From the NCBI RefSeq assembly GCF_011065935.2, contig NZ_JAAMNH020000001.1, positions 517,001 through 581,000 of the forward strand: a stretch of 64,000 nt of DNA. Reading direction: 5' to 3'. A program made the translations under genes and the position numbers. A model generated the notes under the pieces. The model was given only the letters and a program-made list of their open reading frames with translations, made no database searches and was not told the origin of the DNA. Position 1 is the first letter of the stretch. Each line of letters starts with the position of its first letter. The stretch is from Clostridium estertheticum (lineage in GTDB: Bacteria > Bacillota > Clostridia > Clostridiales > Clostridiaceae). This document shows positions 35,028-43,711 of this stretch, piece after piece.

Positions 35028-35375
35028 ATGTATATAGGTTCGTTAGAAGAACGCCGAGCTAGAGGAAGTGAAATAAAACTTGTAACTGCTGCTTTGTATG
35101 AAGCAAAAGTTAAGGACGAAGAAATCGTGCGAGTATTGATGAAGGTATGTGATGCAGATAGAGAGGAAGCAACTAATGCGTTTCGTAATGAAAAGTTCAT
35201 GTTGTATCCACGTAGAGAATTGTATCAATACCTGATTCTAGAAAAAGGCTTTGAAGAACATGACGCTGATGTGTTTATACGCAATAAAGCTACACGCGCG
35301 TTGGCTGACAACAGGGAGCTAAGTAAATTATCACCAGCTAAAATGTTTGACGCTATTAATAAGGCTAATAAATAA
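35028..35375 (+). CDS. Small helical protein downstream of DUF262
   Basis: 115 residues from the ATG at 35028, with AAGGAGG about 11 bases upstream. The frame can also start at 34983. MYIGSLEERRARGSEIKLVT, VKDEEIVRVLMKVCDADREE and HDADVFIRNKATRAL are helix-forming and charged. I do not recognise the family. It lies 57 bases from the DUF262 remnant and 14 bases from the next gene, so the three were probably one operon. Confidence 0.6.
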   Translation: MYIGSLEERRARGSEIKLVTAALYEAKVKDEEIVRVLMKVCDADREEATNAFRNEKFMLYPRRELYQYLILEKGFEEHDADVFIRNKATRALADNRELSKLSPAKMFDAINKANK

Positions 35376-35389
35376 GTGGAGGAAAACTA

Positions 35390-35986
35390 ATGGCTAAAAG
35401 AGATCGTTATAATGCGCTGGTTATTCTTACAAATAATGCGGCTCTCATATGGAAAGAAGCTCGTGGGATAGCGCCGGATTCGGCGTCAGATAAGCTGGAC
35501 GATGCTATGCTCGAATGGCAAAGCGAATTAACTAAAACATTGAAAATTTGGATTGATAAAGGTCTCACAATGACTACAGGTGAGCTGATTCTTGCACGTG
35601 CAAACCTTGGTGCAGTCGTTGAATCGTGGCTTAAATTCTTTTACTGTGTTTATTATGAAGATTATTGTAAGAGCCCGATTACAAATAATAAAGGCAAAAT
35701 GATAGAGCCGGAAAAAGCGTCGTTCGATAATCTTAAAGAATTTAGTAGTGGAAAGCTATGGGATGATGTAAAGTCACCAGAGTACGCTTGGGTTGATTCT
35801 GTACAGCATAAAAGGAATGCAATTCATTCGTTCAGATACAGAAATATTGGAACTCCACAGGAATTTTTGGATGATATTGATCATCTTTATGATTTTGTAG
35901 ATAATGTGCTTTCACACTTTCCACCGCTTGAGGACTATATCGAGGCATATCCAGCGGGCTATGTGATGAATCCATATTTTGATTGA
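35390..35986 (+). CDS. HEPN-like protein of a possible defence operon
   Basis: 198 residues behind GTGGAGG. The first half is helical (LVILTNNAALIWKEARGIAP and ELILARANLGAVVESWLKFF). The second half contains VQHKRNAIHSFRYRNIG, which resembles the RNxxH-type catalytic motif of HEPN RNases (here R-N-A-I-H), followed by a helix and a Tyr/Pro-rich end. HEPN proteins are common toxins and RNA-cutting effectors in defence. Together with the DUF262 remnant this may be a restriction-plus-abortive-infection operon. The HEPN call rests on one motif. Confidence 0.5.
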   Translation: MAKRDRYNALVILTNNAALIWKEARGIAPDSASDKLDDAMLEWQSELTKTLKIWIDKGLTMTTGELILARANLGAVVESWLKFFYCVYYEDYCKSPITNNKGKMIEPEKASFDNLKEFSSGKLWDDVKSPEYAWVDSVQHKRNAIHSFRYRNIGTPQEFLDDIDHLYDFVDNVLSHFPPLEDYIEAYPAGYVMNPYFD

Positions 35987-36075
35987 TATGTTCCCGAGAA
36001 CCCTAAAACCGTTGATATGTTCTCGCATACTACGAAAAACGTAAAAAACGGTTGACCTGTTCCCGAGAACCCTGA
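35983..36075 (+). repeat. Three direct repeats containing GTTCCCGAGAAC
   Basis: TTGATATGTTCCCGAGAACC (35984) and TTGACCTGTTCCCGAGAACC (36052) are near-identical. A partial TTGATATGTTCTCG lies between them (36013). The core GTTC-CCGA-GAAC is palindromic. The array starts at the stop codon of the HEPN-like gene. The following region to 36300 has another hairpin (CCACGTAGAGTGCGTGG) but no gene. Confidence 0.6.
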
Positions 36076-36302
36076 CGTAAATAATGGCAACTCGGGCCAC
36101 GTAGAGTGCGTGGTAGGACTATGTCGAATGTACTCTTGAAAGTGGCGGAATTTAGGCATTTATGTGAGTTTTATTCATTCGATAGAGAGAATAAGGGTTA
36201 TGGTAAACGTAGCACACAGACTGAGGTTACGGTTTGTGTGGCCGTTGGCATTGGGAGTTAAAAACACCGTAAAGTCACAATTTCAAGACTATGTAAAAGT
36301 TG

Positions 36303-36331
36303 TTGACTTGTAATTTCTTGCAGTTTATTAT
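36303..36331 (+). promoter_or_regulatory. Sigma-A-type promoter for peptidase E
   Basis: TTGACT, 17 bases, TATTAT, followed ~80 bases later by the gene. A good vegetative match. Confidence 0.55.
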
Positions 36332-36409
36332 GTATATAATCTCAATAATCATTTGATGATTGGTTTGAGTGGTTAATTTAGTTAATTTATATTTACGGAG
36401 GGATACGAA

Positions 36410-37045
36410 ATGAAATTATTATTATCAGGAGGCAACGCCGAAGGCGTTGTCACACTTGACGAATTTTTTGCTTCTCAAATTGATTTAAGTCGAACAGTAT
36501 TATATGTACCAGTCGCTGATAAAGAAACTAATTACGACCAACGCTTTGAATGGTTCAAACGCACTTATAATAAATATGGAATTTTCAATATAGAAATGTG
36601 CATTGACCTGAACAAAGCAGTTATAAGCGATATATACACCGCAATATATATCGGAGGTGGCAACACTTTTAAGCTTTTGAAGGAAATAAAAGAGAGTGGA
36701 TTTGATAAAAAGCTCATTGATTTTATAAATCGAGGTGGATTTGTATATGGCTTATCAGCAGGAAGCATTATTTTTAGTGAAGATATAACGAGTACAACCT
36801 ATGATAGTGAAAACACTATTGGCTTTGAAGATTCAACAGGACTAAATTTGGTAAAAGGTTTTAACATTTGTTGTCATTATGGGAATGGGGATTATGATAA
36901 TACAAACTATAAACGAAATAGGATTCAAGAGTATTCAGCGCAGTCATATGGCACAATCGCATTGCCGGATGGTTGTGCGGCTTATATTCAAGATGATACA
37001 ATTACTTTTATGGGTAGCGGAGTTGTACTGTTTAAGAAGCCTTAA
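36410..37045 (+). CDS. Peptidase E / S51-type dipeptidase-like protein
   Basis: 211 residues behind ACGGAGGG. MKLLLSGGNAEG opens the fold. YIGGGNTFKLLKEI and GGFVYGLSAGSIIF (nucleophile Ser in GxSAGS) are the S51 class I glutamine-amidotransferase-like hallmarks. Family members cleave Asp-X dipeptides or cyanophycin fragments. It stands alone with its own promoter. The ending CAAYIQDDTITFMGSGVVLF is intact. Confidence 0.88.
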   Translation: MKLLLSGGNAEGVVTLDEFFASQIDLSRTVLYVPVADKETNYDQRFEWFKRTYNKYGIFNIEMCIDLNKAVISDIYTAIYIGGGNTFKLLKEIKESGFDKKLIDFINRGGFVYGLSAGSIIFSEDITSTTYDSENTIGFEDSTGLNLVKGFNICCHYGNGDYDNTNYKRNRIQEYSAQSYGTIALPDGCAAYIQDDTITFMGSGVVLFKKP

Positions 37046-37440
37046 CGTTTATCCATATCGTCGTATGTTATAAGCAAACTACCGTTTAAATTACACTTTG
37101 ACTACTTTTAGAGAAAATAAAAATACTCGACATTTAACATTACAAATTTATGTCTGAAAGTATAGGCCGTATGACTGAAGACGGCACGGCAGAACCCTAC
37201 TACAGTATATTCGTATTTAAGACAGGTTACACAACTACAGCAATGGCTGAAGAACCTCGCAGAAACAAGCGTTCTATTATATGTTCTCATAACGGTGACA
37301 CTCCATCCAGTATGGGGAAACATATCAAAAAATAGAGGGGTGTGCACCTTTTAGCAGAAACCCCATACAATTTAGCGATAATAAAATTAATTCCTTCATT
37401 GATAAACTTGATAAATTGCATCAAAATCATAGTTGTTAGA

Positions 37441-37640
37441 CATACATAAACAATGATTTTGATACAATGGAAAACCCTTGAATTCAGGGGTTTTCGTTGT
37501 TTTTTGGATATTTTAGAGTAGGGATTTTTAAGGTTTAGAGATTAAATTTATAGATTTTTATGTTGGACATGCACACCCCTATGGATTTTGAAGTTAGGGG
37601 TGTGCATTTTTAGGGTGGGGTGTGCACTTTTTAGCGGAAA
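37441..37640. repeat. Repeated module, copy 2
   Basis: CATACATAAACAA, TTTTGATACAATGG, the AAAACCCTTGAATTCAGGGG terminator, the inverted repeat ATGCACACCCCTA (37569-37581) / TAGGGGTGTGCAT (37595-37607), then GGGGTGTGCACTTTTTAGCG. The tmRNA tail itself is missing in this copy. A stray GGGGTGTGCACCTTTTAGC lies just left at ~37338. Apart from this, 37046-37440 has no convincing gene. Confidence 0.85.
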
Positions 37641-37699
37641 GAATATGTAATATGTAGAATGAAAACATATGTGCAAGTTATAAAAAGAAAATTTTAGCC

Positions 37700-38171
37700 T
37701 ACTCATCATGAACACGACATAAGGAAGATTTCTTCATACTGTAGCGTGTATGCTTTATTTTTGAATTATTTCCATCAATCTGGATGTTGCTTCTTCTGAT
37801 TTTTTCTGCTTGTACTTGATCAAACTGTTCCTGGGTTATTATAGGAGTGCGGTTACTATTAATTAAGTATTTCTGATATTCGCCTTTATTGACCCTGCGC
37901 TCATTATAAGGGAAATCAAGTGCGAAAGTTTTACCAACAATTACGTTACCTATATATATTTCGTTAGAAAGCATTGTATCGATTGTACGCTTTGACCGGT
38001 GGGCTTTGCCAGTAGGAGATTTTATTTCTTGTTTCTTAAGTTCACGAATTATGGCCAGGATACTATAACCACTAAGATATAAATCAAAAATCATTTGTAC
38101 TATTTTTGATCCTTGCTCATCTAATATAATATTTTCTTCTGATTCGTGACGATAGCCATAACAATTGATTT
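37700..38171 (-). pseudogene. Serine recombinase copy 2, recombinase domain only
   Basis: Reading leftwards from ~38171: CYGYRHESEENIILDEQGSK, then FDLYLSGYSILAIIRELKKQ, SKRTIDTMLSNEIYIGNVIV and FPYNERRVNKGEYQKY, ending KHTRYSMKKSSLCRVHDE. It aligns with copy 1 without gaps and ends at the same place. The resolvase catalytic domain has been lost at 38171, where it meets a different recombinase tail on the other strand. Confidence 0.78.
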
Positions 38172-38253
38172 ACAAACTGCCACTATTGAAACTGTTGTGG
38201 TGCATTCAGAACATGAGATAACTTTTACATTTAAAGATGGAATGAATATATAA
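38167..38253 (+). pseudogene. C-terminal tail of another large serine recombinase
   Basis: DLQTATIETVVVHSEHEITF then TFKDGMNI ends at a TAA (38251-38253). This is the last strand segment of large serine recombinases (VxVHS-xxxITFxFKDG). It lacks everything upstream and faces copy 2 head to head. 38280-38560 shows only AT-rich DNA. Confidence 0.65.
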
Positions 38254-38569
38254 GAATACAAAAACATACAGAGTTAATGTATTGATATGCTCCCCTTAAA
38301 GGTGTTTTTTAAAAATTATAAAATGATTTTGTTTTATGAAAAATATTAGTAAGTTAGCCCTAAACAAATGTTTTGTATTGGTTGCGAATAAAATAATTTT
38401 ATGTTACAGTAAATTTACTGGAAAATGTTGAAAACCTTATTAATTTAAAATTTAGCAAAAAATCTGATTATTAATGGAATACCAACTTGTTTAAGTTTAA
38501 GTATAAAAAATTTAAATTTATATTTTTTATGAAACAATATAATATAACTCGGGTAGAAGGAGCGGTAGA

Positions 38570-39049
38570 ATGTCTGAATATAGTAACAAAAGTGAGATTG
38601 ATATGATATATGAACAGCTTAGTCCTCGGGCAAATGAACTATATCAATTTGTAATTCATTACAACGCATATATGAATCAACCTCGTGATTATGATGGTTC
38701 TGGTGAACTTATTAATATGGTAGAGATACATATATTAACTATAATCGAAGACCAACCTGGTATTACAGTAAGTCAACTTGCAATAAAATGGGGTACAACT
38801 AAAGGAGCTGTTTCACAAACTCTTAAAAAACTTGAAAAGAAAGAATTGATTTTTAGACAAAATGAAAATGATAATGCTAAGACAATTCACCTTTATCCTA
38901 CAGAAAAGGGAGATCGCTTAAGTACTGCTCACAAGTCTTATGATAATGCGGACATCCTTCAAACTCAACATGAATTATTAAAAAGTTGCACATTAGAAGA
39001 AGTTGATACATTTTATAAGGTAGTACATGAATATATTAAATTGTTTTAA
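38570..39049 (+). CDS. MarR-family transcriptional regulator
   Basis: 159 residues behind GAAGGAGCGG. The winged helix is clear: EDQPGITVSQLAIKWGTTKG then AVSQTLKKLEKKELIFRQNE, and TIHLYPTEKGDRLS for the wing. It is followed by its own terminator and then by RidA, PatB and a symporter on the same strand. Probably the local regulator. The palindrome at 39399-39413, just inside the next transcript, is its most likely operator. Confidence 0.88.
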   Translation: MSEYSNKSEIDMIYEQLSPRANELYQFVIHYNAYMNQPRDYDGSGELINMVEIHILTIIEDQPGITVSQLAIKWGTTKGAVSQTLKKLEKKELIFRQNENDNAKTIHLYPTEKGDRLSTAHKSYDNADILQTQHELLKSCTLEEVDTFYKVVHEYIKLF

Positions 39050-39065
39050 AAACAATTGAAGAATG

Positions 39066-39100
39066 CAAGTATTTTGTTTAGATGATAAATAAAATACTTG
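39066..39100 (+). terminator. Terminator after marR
   Basis: CAAGTATTTT pairs perfectly with AAAATACTTG, followed by TATTTTTTT. Confidence 0.8.
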
Positions 39101-39356
39101 TATTTTTTTAATTTATAAATCGACATAAGAAATTGAAAGATTACGGTAATTTTTTTTAAACTATAATAACATATATTATAAAAAGGTATATCTGATAAAC
39201 AAAATTGATTAGATAAACGATTATATTTATAAATATAGCAAATAAAAGGAGAAACAAAGCATGAAAACTTAAAAAGATACGTATATAGTATATCAACTAA
39301 ACAAAATATATAAATTTTAAAAATATTATAAATTTTAAAAATATTATAAAATTATA

Positions 39357-39413
39357 TTGACTTATTATTTAACTTTGATTATAATAAAGAAATAAATAGT
39401 TTAGCAGCTAAAC
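39357..39413 (+). promoter_or_regulatory. Promoter and palindromic operator of the ridA-patB-symporter operon
   Basis: TTGACT (39357-39362), a 17-base spacer, and TATAAT (39380-39385) form a consensus vegetative promoter. Fourteen bases further is GTTTAGCAGCTAAAC (39399-39413), a perfect 15-base palindrome placed about where transcription begins, ideal for repression. An AAAGGAG followed by ATGAAAACTTAA (39258-39269) just upstream is a 3-codon frame of unclear meaning. 39414-39560 is an AT-rich leader. Confidence 0.6.
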
Positions 39414-39565
39414 ATAAATTTGAAACAATAATTATTATTGTAGTAAATTAATGGCCATATAATTTATGATAATTATGAAAACGTTATGAAAAGCATTTAA
39501 ACAAATATCAACCACAATTTATAATATTTACTAGTTAATTAAAGATTGAAGGAGGAGTATTTTAC

Positions 39566-39949
39566 ATGGGAAAAATTATTATATCAACATTAAAAGCCCC
39601 ACAAGCCATCGGACCTTATTCACAAGCAACAGGTATTTCAGAACTAGTTTTTGTATCTGGTCAACTTCCAATTAATAATGAAAGTGGAAAAATTACTGAT
39701 AACGATATTGAAGAACAAACCAAACAATCGTTAACTAATTTATCTGAAATTCTTCAAGCAGCAGGAAGCGATTTAAATAAAGTTTTAAGAACAACTGTCT
39801 ATTTAAGTGATATGAAAAATTTTGAAAAGATGAATAAAGTTTATAAAACATTTTTTAAACCAGGAAACTATCCTGCTAGGACTGCAATTGAGGTATCTAA
39901 ATTACCAAAAGATGCATTAGTTGAAGTTGAAGCAATAGCTCATTTATAA
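39566..39949 (+). CDS. ridA: RidA-family enamine/imine deaminase
   Basis: 127 residues behind GAAGGAGGAG. APQAIGPYSQATGISELVFV, SGQLPI and the C-terminal NYPARTAIEVSKLPKDALVE then VEAIA are the YjgF/YER057c/UK114 signature, with the substrate-binding Arg in PARTAIEV. RidA hydrolyses reactive 2-aminoacrylate and related imines to 2-oxoacids. It is followed 19 bases later by a PatB-type beta-lyase, which generates that intermediate. The pairing makes biochemical sense. Confidence 0.92.
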   Translation: MGKIIISTLKAPQAIGPYSQATGISELVFVSGQLPINNESGKITDNDIEEQTKQSLTNLSEILQAAGSDLNKVLRTTVYLSDMKNFEKMNKVYKTFFKPGNYPARTAIEVSKLPKDALVEVEAIAHL

Positions 39950-39968
39950 ATAAATAGGAGGTTTTATT

Positions 39969-41153
39969 ATGAATATTAAAGAATTTTGCGAAAAGTATGC
40001 AATAAATAGACTAGGTACAAATTGCCTAAAATGGGATGCGCTAGATAAGCGTTATGGAAATAAAGATTTAATTGCTATGTGGGTTGCAGATATGGAATTT
40101 AAAACTCCAGAAGTCGTAATTGAAGCAATGAAAAAAAGAATTGAACATGGAATATTTGGATATTCTTTTGTGCCTGAGTCATATTATAATGCCTTTATTA
40201 ATTGGGAAAAGAATGAACATAACTATGAAATAAATAAAGAATGGATACGTTTTACAACCGGTGTTGTTGTTGCCTTATATTGGTTTGTTAATGCTTTCAC
40301 AAAACCAAATGATTCAGTAATTATTATGACTCCAGTTTATTATCCTTTCTTTAATGCTGTTAAGGATAATGGAAGAAAACTAGTTACCTCAGGATTAATT
40401 AACACTAACGGAATATATACCATTGATTTTGAGAATTTCGAAAAGAATATTATTGAAAACGATGTTAAATTATATATCCAGTGTTCTCCTCATAATCCAG
40501 CTGGTAGGGTTTGGACAGAAAAAGAATTGGATACAGTTTTATCTATATGTAAAAAACACAATGTACTTGTTGTTTCAGATGAAATTCATCAAGATATTAT
40601 AATTGGAAATAATAAACATTTGCCAGCAGCTATTGTAAGTGGCGGAAAATATGCAGATAATTTAATAACAGTTACAGCACCTTCAAAAACTTTCAATCTA
40701 GCTGGGTTATTAAATTCTCACGTAATCATATCCAATGAAGAAATAAGGGCACAATATGATGCTTATGCAAAAACTGTTAATCAAACAGAAGTAAATATTA
40801 TGGGATTAACTGCAACTGAAGCTGCTTATACTCATGGAAAAGAATGGTTAGAATCTCTATTAGATGTGATAAGACACAATTATAACAATGTTAAAACTAG
40901 ATTGAATGAAAAAGCACCGAAAATAGTTATCACTCCATTAGAAGGAACTTATCTTGCTTGGTTAGATTTACGAGCATATATGGATCCTAATGACACAAAA
41001 GTCTTTATACAAGATAAATGTAATCTTGCTATTGATTTTGGTGAATGGTTTAGCGAAGATTGTAAAGGTTTTGTTAGACTCAATATGGCTACGGATCCGA
41101 AATATGTTGAACAGGCTATAGATAACATTATAAAAAATATCAATTGTTTATAA
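39969..41153 (+). CDS. patB: PatB/MalY-family cystathionine/cysteine-S-conjugate beta-lyase
   Basis: 394 residues behind AGGAGG. A class I/II-fold PLP aminotransferase-like enzyme: KWDALDKRYGNKDLIAMWVA then DMEF at the start, QCSPHNPAGRVWTEKEL, VSDEIHQDII (PLP Asp), and TAPSKTFNLAGLLNSHVI with the Schiff-base Lys in SKTFN. This is the MalY/PatB subgroup, which cleaves C-S bonds of cystathionine or cysteine conjugates to thiol, ammonia and pyruvate. RidA upstream would clear the aminoacrylate formed. The symporter downstream probably imports the substrate. Confidence 0.9.
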   Translation: MNIKEFCEKYAINRLGTNCLKWDALDKRYGNKDLIAMWVADMEFKTPEVVIEAMKKRIEHGIFGYSFVPESYYNAFINWEKNEHNYEINKEWIRFTTGVVVALYWFVNAFTKPNDSVIIMTPVYYPFFNAVKDNGRKLVTSGLINTNGIYTIDFENFEKNIIENDVKLYIQCSPHNPAGRVWTEKELDTVLSICKKHNVLVVSDEIHQDIIIGNNKHLPAAIVSGGKYADNLITVTAPSKTFNLAGLLNSHVIISNEEIRAQYDAYAKTVNQTEVNIMGLTATEAAYTHGKEWLESLLDVIRHNYNNVKTRLNEKAPKIVITPLEGTYLAWLDLRAYMDPNDTKVFIQDKCNLAIDFGEWFSEDCKGFVRLNMATDPKYVEQAIDNIIKNINCL

Positions 41154-41195
41154 AAAATATCAATTATTTATAAAAACAAAAGGAGGCGAACATAA

Positions 41196-42461
41196 ATGCA
41201 ATTTTTAAAAAATTATAAATTTTCTTTTATTCTTCTGGGAGGAATGTTACTAGGGTCCATTCTAGGATTAATACTTGGACCCAAAGCTGTAATCCTTACT
41301 CCTATAGCAGATATTTTTCTAAATTTATTATATTGTTGTGTGGTACCTATGATTTTCGTATCATTAGTATCTTCCATTGCCAATATGGAGAATCTACATA
41401 AGCTAGGTAAAATATTATCTATCATGATGATATTGTTTATTGTAACAGAAATTATAGCCAGCATTTACATGGCTGTCATCTGTGGTGTGTTTGATCCAGC
41501 TCGTGGAGCAAATATAGTTATGAACGAAACAGTGAAAGATATGACGAGTAATAGTAATTTCTTATCAATGTTTACTGTAAATGACTTCTCACTATTATGG
41601 TCAAGAAAAAATTTGATGGCTTTAATTATTTTTTCAATGATTTTCGGGGTATCTACCGTTGCTATAGGAGAAAAAGGAAAGCCTGTTGTGCAATTCTTTG
41701 ACTCACTATCTAATGTTATTATGAAAATGGTTGGGTATGTTATGCTTTTAGCACCAATAGGACTAGGTGCATTCTTCGCTACTTTAATTGGGCAGTATGG
41801 TGAACAAATCGCCGGCCCACTATCAAGAGCATTAATAATATATTTTATAGCTGCAATAGTATATTTCTTCTTATCAAATACTATTTTCGCTTTCATTGGT
41901 GATGGTACTAGAGGAATTAAGAATTTTTGGAAAAATATTGTGCCACCAACTCTAACATCTTTAGGTACATGCTCTAGTGCTGCATCTATTCCAAGTAATC
42001 TTATCGCCTCAAAAAACATTGGCATTCCAGAAGATATTAAGAATATTACTATTCCTATGGGCTGTAATCTTCATAAAGATGGAGCGTGCTTAATTTCAAT
42101 TTTAAAAATTGCATTTATGTGTTCTATTTTTAAGATTAACTTTCTAGATCCTAAAAACTTATTGACTGCTATTGTGGTATCTGTAGTAGCATCATCAGTA
42201 ATGGGTGCAATACCAGCGGGTGGATATGTTGGAGAAATATTTATTGTAGCTGCTTTTGGATTCCCTGCTGTTTCAATTCCAATTATGGTCTTAATTGGAA
42301 CGATAACAGACGCACCAGCAACAGCAATTAACGCTACTGGTGATACTGGGATTGCAATGATTATTTCTCGCATCATTGAGGGTAAGCATTGGGCTGATAA
42401 AAAAATTGAGAAGGTTGTCACTAATAAAAAAGTTCATATAGAAACAAAAATATCTATGTAA
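41196..42461 (+). CDS. Dicarboxylate/amino acid:cation symporter (DAACS family)
   Basis: 421 residues behind AAAGGAGG. Eight or so hydrophobic segments. SLGTCSSAASIPSNLIASKN matches the serine-rich re-entrant loop of the GltP/DctA family. GCNLHKDGACLI corresponds to the conserved NMDG-like motif region, with the usual N-M-D-G altered, and DAPATAINATGDTGIAMIIS is the second re-entrant/ligand motif. Such carriers import glutamate, aspartate, cystine or C4-dicarboxylates with Na+ or H+. Next to PatB, cystine or another sulfur amino acid is a reasonable guess. Ends before a terminator. Confidence 0.88.
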   Translation: MQFLKNYKFSFILLGGMLLGSILGLILGPKAVILTPIADIFLNLLYCCVVPMIFVSLVSSIANMENLHKLGKILSIMMILFIVTEIIASIYMAVICGVFDPARGANIVMNETVKDMTSNSNFLSMFTVNDFSLLWSRKNLMALIIFSMIFGVSTVAIGEKGKPVVQFFDSLSNVIMKMVGYVMLLAPIGLGAFFATLIGQYGEQIAGPLSRALIIYFIAAIVYFFLSNTIFAFIGDGTRGIKNFWKNIVPPTLTSLGTCSSAASIPSNLIASKNIGIPEDIKNITIPMGCNLHKDGACLISILKIAFMCSIFKINFLDPKNLLTAIVVSVVASSVMGAIPAGGYVGEIFIVAAFGFPAVSIPIMVLIGTITDAPATAINATGDTGIAMIISRIIEGKHWADKKIEKVVTNKKVHIETKISM

Positions 42462-42475
42462 ATTAGAAACAAGCT

Positions 42476-42518
42476 AATATAATTCCAGCAAAGGTAATAT
42501 TTTGACTGGAATTATATT
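42476..42518 (+). terminator. Terminator of the ridA-patB-symporter operon
   Basis: AATATAATTCCAG and CTGGAATTATATT form a perfect 13-bp stem followed by TTTTC. Confidence 0.85.
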
Positions 42519-42694
42519 TTTTCTATTTAATTGAAACTTCGAATAATAAAACAACAAAAACTTAAAAGAAATTTAAACCAATAAATATTCCAAGGGAATA
42601 AAGAAAAACTTTAGTGTGGGTAAAACATAACTTGAAGTTTTTTGTTAACTGTATATATGCTTCTTTCAATGGACAGTGATATAGTTAGTAGAGG

Positions 42695-42905
42695 TTCGCC
42701 TCCACCATACATAAACAATGATTTTGATACAATGGAAAACCCTTGAATTCAGGGGTTCTCATTGTTTTTTGGATTAAAACGCAGTGTGAAAATTAAACTT
42801 GAAAGCATAAAAAATTGGATTAAATTGAAAAAATGCACACCCCCTATGGATTTTAGTGTAGGGGGTGTGCATTTTTAGGGTGGGGTGTGCACTTTTAAGC
42901 GGAAT
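42695..42905. repeat. Repeated module, copy 3, with tmRNA tail
   Basis: TTCGCCTCCACCA (42695-42707), then TACATAAACAA, TTTTGATACAATGG, the AAAACCCTTGAATTCAGGGG hairpin (T-run partly changed), a perfect 16-bp inverted repeat AAATGCACACCCCCTA (42831-42846) / complement (42859-42874), and GGGGTGTGCACTTTTAAGCG. Here the tmRNA tail is kept, so this is the clearest attachment-site duplicate. 42519-42694 holds no gene. Confidence 0.85.
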
Positions 42906-43120
42906 TATAAAGGCTTGTTTAATATGGTCCATGAAGGTACATGTTGAGATAGTATTAACTCTGAAGTGAAATTTAACTAGAAAATAAAGATTATACTATA
43001 ATTACGCGGACTAGTGAGGAATTTTTAGCTTTATAAATTTTCTGATTTATACTGCAAAATTCTTTACAAATATACTGACTTCAAGTATAACATCAGTATG
43101 TTTGTGATGAGGTGAAGTAA

Positions 43121-43711
43121 ATGGATTATTTAAATAAATTAGAAAATTTAATTGAGCAAAATAATGGTATATTATTTACATCAGATTTAGCGCGTCTAAA
43201 TATTCCACGAACGTATTTATCTAAGCTTGTGAGTATAGGGAAATTAGAACGAGTAAGCAGAGGTGTATATATTTTGTCGGGTGAAATTGAAGATGAGATG
43301 TATTATATGCAGATTAAATATCCAAAGTTAATTTATTCACATGAAACAGCTCTGTTTATACATGGGTTATCTGACAGAACGCCATTTGAATATTCAGCAA
43401 CTGTACCAAGTAGTTATAAGGTTGTAGAAAATATTTCTGAAAACAACAAGATTTATTATATAAAAAATGAACTACATTCTTTAGGTGTTACTGCTGCAAA
43501 AACTTCTTTTGGAAATGATATTAAATTGTATAATATTGAAAGGACAATTTGTGATATCGTACGAAGCAGAAACAAAATAGACATTCAAATTTTAAATGAT
43601 GCTTTAAAGAGATATATTAAATTAAAATATGCTGATTTTAATTTGCTAGGCGAATATGCGAAAAAGTTCCATGTAGACAAAATAATAAAAAAATATATGG
43701 TACTTTTATGA
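43121..43711 (+). CDS. abiEi: AbiEi-type antitoxin (type IV toxin-antitoxin)
   Basis: 196 residues, start preceded by GATGAGGTGAAG. The N-terminal winged helix (NNGILFTSDLARLNIPRTYL then SKLVSIGKLERVSRGVYIL) and YPKLIYSHETALFIHGLSDR are characteristic of AbiEi antitoxins. These bind their own promoter and counteract the AbiEii nucleotidyltransferase. Its stop codon overlaps the expected toxin start (ATGA at 43708-43711), the standard arrangement. Its upstream region carries the module-3 repeats. Confidence 0.9.
   Translation: MDYLNKLENLIEQNNGILFTSDLARLNIPRTYLSKLVSIGKLERVSRGVYILSGEIEDEMYYMQIKYPKLIYSHETALFIHGLSDRTPFEYSATVPSSYKVVENISENNKIYYIKNELHSLGVTAAKTSFGNDIKLYNIERTICDIVRSRNKIDIQILNDALKRYIKLKYADFNLLGEYAKKFHVDKIIKKYMVLL

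Noticed and set aside
35983..36075. LexA/SOS operator
   Set aside because: The palindrome is GTTC-N4-GAAC, whereas the Firmicute SOS box is GAAC-N4-GTTC. The orientation of the half-sites is reversed.
37150..37335. 61-residue open frame between peptidase E and module 2
   Set aside because: No ribosome site and no recognisable features. Probably noncoding or decayed.
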